Assembly (NCBI GenBank): GCA_900314645.1
Contig: OMWB01000036.1
Span: 1-36,507, forward strand
From: an uncultured Actinomycetes bacterium
Lineage (GTDB): Bacteria > Actinomycetota > Coriobacteriia > Coriobacteriales > Atopobiaceae
Length of the DNA stretch: 36,507 nt
Direction of reading: 5' to 3'
The notes under the pieces were generated by a model. It worked only from the letters and a program-made list of their open reading frames with translations. It searched no databases and had not been told where the DNA came from. Shown one piece after another: positions 33,871 through 36,507 of this stretch. Numbering within the stretch: position 1 is the first letter of the stretch; each line of letters starts with the position of its first letter. A program made the translations under genes and the position numbers.

Positions 33871-35355
33871 ATGGAACGGGCAAGCGGAATAATCCTCCCC
33901 CTGTTCTCGTTGCCCTCGCCCTACGGCGTAGGCACTCTGGGCAAGGCGGCCAGGGACTTTGTAGACTTCTTAGCCGACGCAAAGCAGTCATGGTGGCAAG
34001 TCCTCCCCGTTGGCCCCACGAGCTACGGGGATTCCCCCTACCAGAGCCCGTCGGCGTTCGCAGGAAACCCCTATTTTGTGGACCTCGATCTTCTGGTGGC
34101 CGACGGACTGCTCACCAAGGCAGAGGTTGAAGCCCCGAGTTGGGGTGCGGACCCCTCGCGTGTTGACTACGGTCTCCTGTACGAAAACCGCCTTGACCTG
34201 CTGCGCCTTGCCTGTGAACGAGGGTGGCAGCGCGACCTGTCGGAGGTGCAGGCGTTTGCGCAGGAGAATGCCGACTGGCTCGACGACTACGCGCTTTTCA
34301 TGGCGCTCAAACGACACTTCTCCATGGCCGCCTGGTACACGTGGCCTGATGAGGACATCCGCCTGCATAGGCTGGACGCATGCGCTCGCTATGGAAACGA
34401 GCTTGCTGCCGACGTGCAGCTGTTCACCTACGTTCAGTACCTGTTCTTCAAGCAGTGGGAAAGCATGCGCTCATACGCGCACGCCCGTGGCGTAGGCATA
34501 TTCGGTGACATGCCCATCTATGTGGCACTCGACTCCGCCGACGTCTGGGCGCATCCCGAGAACTACCAGCTTGATGAGCGCAACAACCCCGTCAAGGTGG
34601 CAGGCGTTCCACCAGACTACTTCAGCAGCGACGGACAGCTGTGGGGTAACCCCCTCTACGACTACGACCGTATGGCACGCAACGGCTATGCGTGGTGGCA
34701 ACGTCGCGTGCAGGCAGCCGGGCGCCTCTATGACATGGTTCGCATCGACCACTTCCGCGGATTCGCCCGCTATTGGTCGGTTCCCGCAGGCTCGACTACC
34801 GCTAAGAACGGACGTTGGGTGGACGGACCCGGCATCCAGCTCATAGATGCCCTGAGACACGCCAATCCGGACCTCGAGCTTGTCGCAGAGGATCTGGGAA
34901 CGCCAACGCCCGATGTCATGGAGCTGCTCCTGGCATCAGGCCTGCCTGGCATGAAGGTGCTGCAGTTCGCGTTCGACGGACGCAGCGACAACGAGCATCT
35001 GCCCCACGGCATCCCAGTAAACAGCGTGTGCTACACCGGCACGCATGACAACGCCCCACTTGGCGAATGGTTTGCCGAGGAGCGCAAGGAATGCATTGAG
35101 CTCGCCAAGCGCTATGTGGGACTCAATGACGACGAGGGCATGATCTGGGGCATGGTGCGACAGGGAATGTCCAGCGTGTCCACGCTGTTCTTTGCGCAGC
35201 TCCAGGACTACCTCGGGCTTGGTGCCGAGGCACGCATAAACACGCCGGGAACGTTTGAAGACAACTGGAGGTGGCGTCTCCAGGCTGACCAGCTCTCCCG
35301 TGACCTATCCCGCCGCATCGCCGACATCACCCAGCTGTACGGACGCTCTCAGTAA
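33871..35355 (+). CDS. malQ: 4-alpha-glucanotransferase (amylomaltase), GH77
   Basis: This 494-residue enzyme transfers alpha-1,4-glucan segments between maltodextrins and releases glucose. GH77 landmarks are ASGIILPLFSLPSPYGVGTLG at the N-terminus (core LPSPYGVGTLG) and PVGPTSYGDSPYQSPSAFAGNP (acceptor site). The nucleophile Asp293 lies in RIDHFRGFARYW, the acid/base Glu340 in VAEDLG, and the transition-state Asp393 in TGTHDN. The loop GVPPDYFSSDGQLWGNPLYDY is complete, and the length is normal for the bacterial type. ATG 33871 follows GAGGAAG. It complements the maltodextrin importer and hydrolases at the other end of the window, but is transcribed separately. Confidence 0.95.
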   Translation: MERASGIILPLFSLPSPYGVGTLGKAARDFVDFLADAKQSWWQVLPVGPTSYGDSPYQSPSAFAGNPYFVDLDLLVADGLLTKAEVEAPSWGADPSRVDYGLLYENRLDLLRLACERGWQRDLSEVQAFAQENADWLDDYALFMALKRHFSMAAWYTWPDEDIRLHRLDACARYGNELAADVQLFTYVQYLFFKQWESMRSYAHARGVGIFGDMPIYVALDSADVWAHPENYQLDERNNPVKVAGVPPDYFSSDGQLWGNPLYDYDRMARNGYAWWQRRVQAAGRLYDMVRIDHFRGFARYWSVPAGSTTAKNGRWVDGPGIQLIDALRHANPDLELVAEDLGTPTPDVMELLLASGLPGMKVLQFAFDGRSDNEHLPHGIPVNSVCYTGTHDNAPLGEWFAEERKECIELAKRYVGLNDDEGMIWGMVRQGMSSVSTLFFAQLQDYLGLGAEARINTPGTFEDNWRWRLQADQLSRDLSRRIADITQLYGRSQ

Positions 35356-35419
35356 AAGGGGTCCTGTGAGGTCGAGGACACACGAGCGCCTCGATGCCCA
35401 CAGCAAGAGAGGAACTGAC

Positions 35420-35459
35420 CGCCCATGTCCCGAGCTCAAAGCAGCTCGGGACATGGGCG
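35420..35459. terminator. Perfect 17-bp hairpin between convergent malQ and ABC genes
   Basis: CGCCCATGTCCCGAGCT (35420-35436) pairs perfectly with 35443-35459 around CAAAGC. It lies 65 bp after the malQ stop and 8 bp from the end of the converging ABC gene, so it probably stops transcription from both sides. Neither side has a long T-run. The interval 35356-35419 holds nothing else. Confidence 0.75.
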
Positions 35460-35466
35460 CTTGCAG

Positions 35467-36507
35467 CTACAATGACCACTCGGCGGCCTTCGACTGTAGC
35501 GAGACCATGTGAGCGAAAGCGCCACCTTGCTGGAGCAGTTCCTCAGGCGCTCCCTGCTCCTCAACGTGGCCCTTATCGAGAAGCACGATCTTGTCAGCGC
35601 CCATAACCGTACGCATGCGATGCGCAATCACGAGGACGGTCTTGCCTGCGAGCAGGCGCGAGAGAGCCCCTTGGACCTTGGTCTCGTTTTCCACATCAAG
35701 CGACGCCGTGGCCTCGTCGAGGAGCACGATGGGAGCGTCCTTGAGCAAGGCGCGGGCGATGGAGATGCGTTGACGCTCACCTCCCGAAAGTCGGGCGCCG
35801 TTCTCGCCAATCTCGGTCGCATATCCGTCTGCCAGCAGCGAGACGAACTCGTCGCAGTTCGCTGCAGCAGCCGCAGCAAGGACTTCCTCATCGGTCGCCC
35901 CACGGCGTCCTAGGCGGATGTTTTCCATCACCGTGTCATCAAAGAGCGTGACGTCCTGGAAGACCATGGAGAAGTCGCCCATCAGGGTCTCGGGATCGAC
36001 TTCGAGCACCTCGACACCGCCCACCGTAAGCGAGCCCGAACCGTGGTCCCACAGACGTGCGGCAAGACGCGCACAGGTGCTCTTGCCGCTTCCCGACGGG
36101 CCCACCAGCGCCGTAACCTCACCTTCCCGCGCGATGAAGCTCACGTCTTCCAATGCCGCCCCGTCAGCTTCCTCATATGAGAAGCCGACGCCGTCGAACA
36201 CGATGTCATGGCCGTCGGGAGAGAACGACGTGCTGCCCGTCGCCTCAGGCGTGTCGAATATCTCGTTCAGGCGAGCAACCGAAACGTCGGAGACGAACAC
36301 CTCTGCGATGAGGGCGAGCGACTGGTCGAACGGCGCATAGACGCGCGTGACCATCAACAGAAACATGAAGAACGTCATGAAGTCGATGCTGCCCGTAAGA
36401 ATGAGCGAGGCTCCCACCAAGACCGTCGTGGACATGCCAAGGCGCATGATGACGCTCGCTGAGTTGACGAACAGGCCCGTCCTAAGCTCGGCTGCGGTCA
36501 TGCGATC
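35467..36507 (-). CDS. ABC exporter (permease-ATPase half-transporter), cut by window end
   Basis: This is the C-terminal 346 residues of an ABC transporter with fused membrane and nucleotide-binding domains. The last hydrophobic spans (MSTTVLVGASLILTGSIDFMTFFMFLLMV) are visible, then the ATPase: Walker A GPSGSGKST, Q-loop VFQDVTLFDD, signature LSGGERQR, Walker B IVLLDEATASLD and switch His in VIAHRMRTV. The frame remains open to base 36507, so the start lies outside the window. Motifs match the MsbA/LmrA-type exporters that usually work as dimers or heterodimers. The substrate is unknown. The second half-transporter, if any, would lie beyond the window. Confidence 0.9.
   Translation of the reverse strand, partial: DRMTAAELRTGLFVNSASVIMRLGMSTTVLVGASLILTGSIDFMTFFMFLLMVTRVYAPFDQSLALIAEVFVSDVSVARLNEIFDTPEATGSTSFSPDGHDIVFDGVGFSYEEADGAALEDVSFIAREGEVTALVGPSGSGKSTCARLAARLWDHGSGSLTVGGVEVLEVDPETLMGDFSMVFQDVTLFDDTVMENIRLGRRGATDEEVLAAAAAANCDEFVSLLADGYATEIGENGARLSGGERQRISIARALLKDAPIVLLDEATASLDVENETKVQGALSRLLAGKTVLVIAHRMRTVMGADKIVLLDKGHVEEQGAPEELLQQGGAFAHMVSLQSKAAEWSL

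Overview
The window is GC-rich and gene-dense. Lipoproteins carry Gram-positive-type lipoboxes, most starts have strong AGGAGG-like ribosome binding sites, and several genes appear to start at GTG or TTG. Together with a maltodextrin ABC system of actinobacterial/Firmicutes type and the general gene content, this suggests an Actinomycetota genome, most likely a Coriobacteriia member (Olsenella/Atopobium/Collinsella-like). The lineage is an inference from protein style, not a database result.

Layout. (1) 59-9425, minus strand: an alpha-glucan utilisation locus. A LacI-type regulator is followed by the ABC ATPase MalK, solute-binding lipoprotein MalE and permeases MalF and MalG. After a terminator come a secreted lipoprotein alpha-amylase and an intracellular GH13 glycosidase. 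The apparent logic is cell-surface starch trimming, import of maltodextrins and cytoplasmic hydrolysis. A 4-alpha-glucanotransferase (malQ, 33871-35355) elsewhere in the window fits the same pathway. (2) 9.6-16.9 kb: an accessory, decaying region. It holds the C-terminal half of a CBASS-type nucleotidyltransferase with an AGS-C sensor domain, a DUF3800-like gene, a PLD-domain fragment abutting a truncated thiolase, a frameshifted LysR regulator, an intact SDR, an amidohydrolase fragment, a small hypothetical ORF and a DUF4143 ATPase. (3) 17.1-20.9 kb: an overlapping operon of response regulator, histidine kinase and AI-2E-family membrane protein, with a repeat-rich lipoprotein gene upstream. 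(4) 20.9-24.2 kb: a divergent MarR/GNAT pair, a small hypothetical gene and a second DUF4143 ATPase with three phased operator-like repeats. (5) 24.3-28.4 kb: a GH1 beta-glucosidase lacking a C-terminal loop, then a divergent esterase / RpiR regulator pair around a perfect palindrome. (6) 28.8-33.8 kb: a DUF2207 membrane protein, a DUF362 lipoprotein with a MerR regulator, an orphan RiPP-precursor-like peptide, a GNAT enzyme and a glutaredoxin-like protein. (7) 33.9 kb to the end: malQ, a strong hairpin and a truncated ABC exporter.

The most unusual feature is a family of at least six dispersed intergenic elements, all on the minus strand. They carry TPP-riboswitch-like sequence blocks (GCTGAGA ... 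ACCTGATCTGGGTAATGC). Three copies have a promoter-like 5' end and two have a clear terminator hairpin 3' end. None precedes a recognisable thiamine gene, and several sit at edges of accessory or broken genes.
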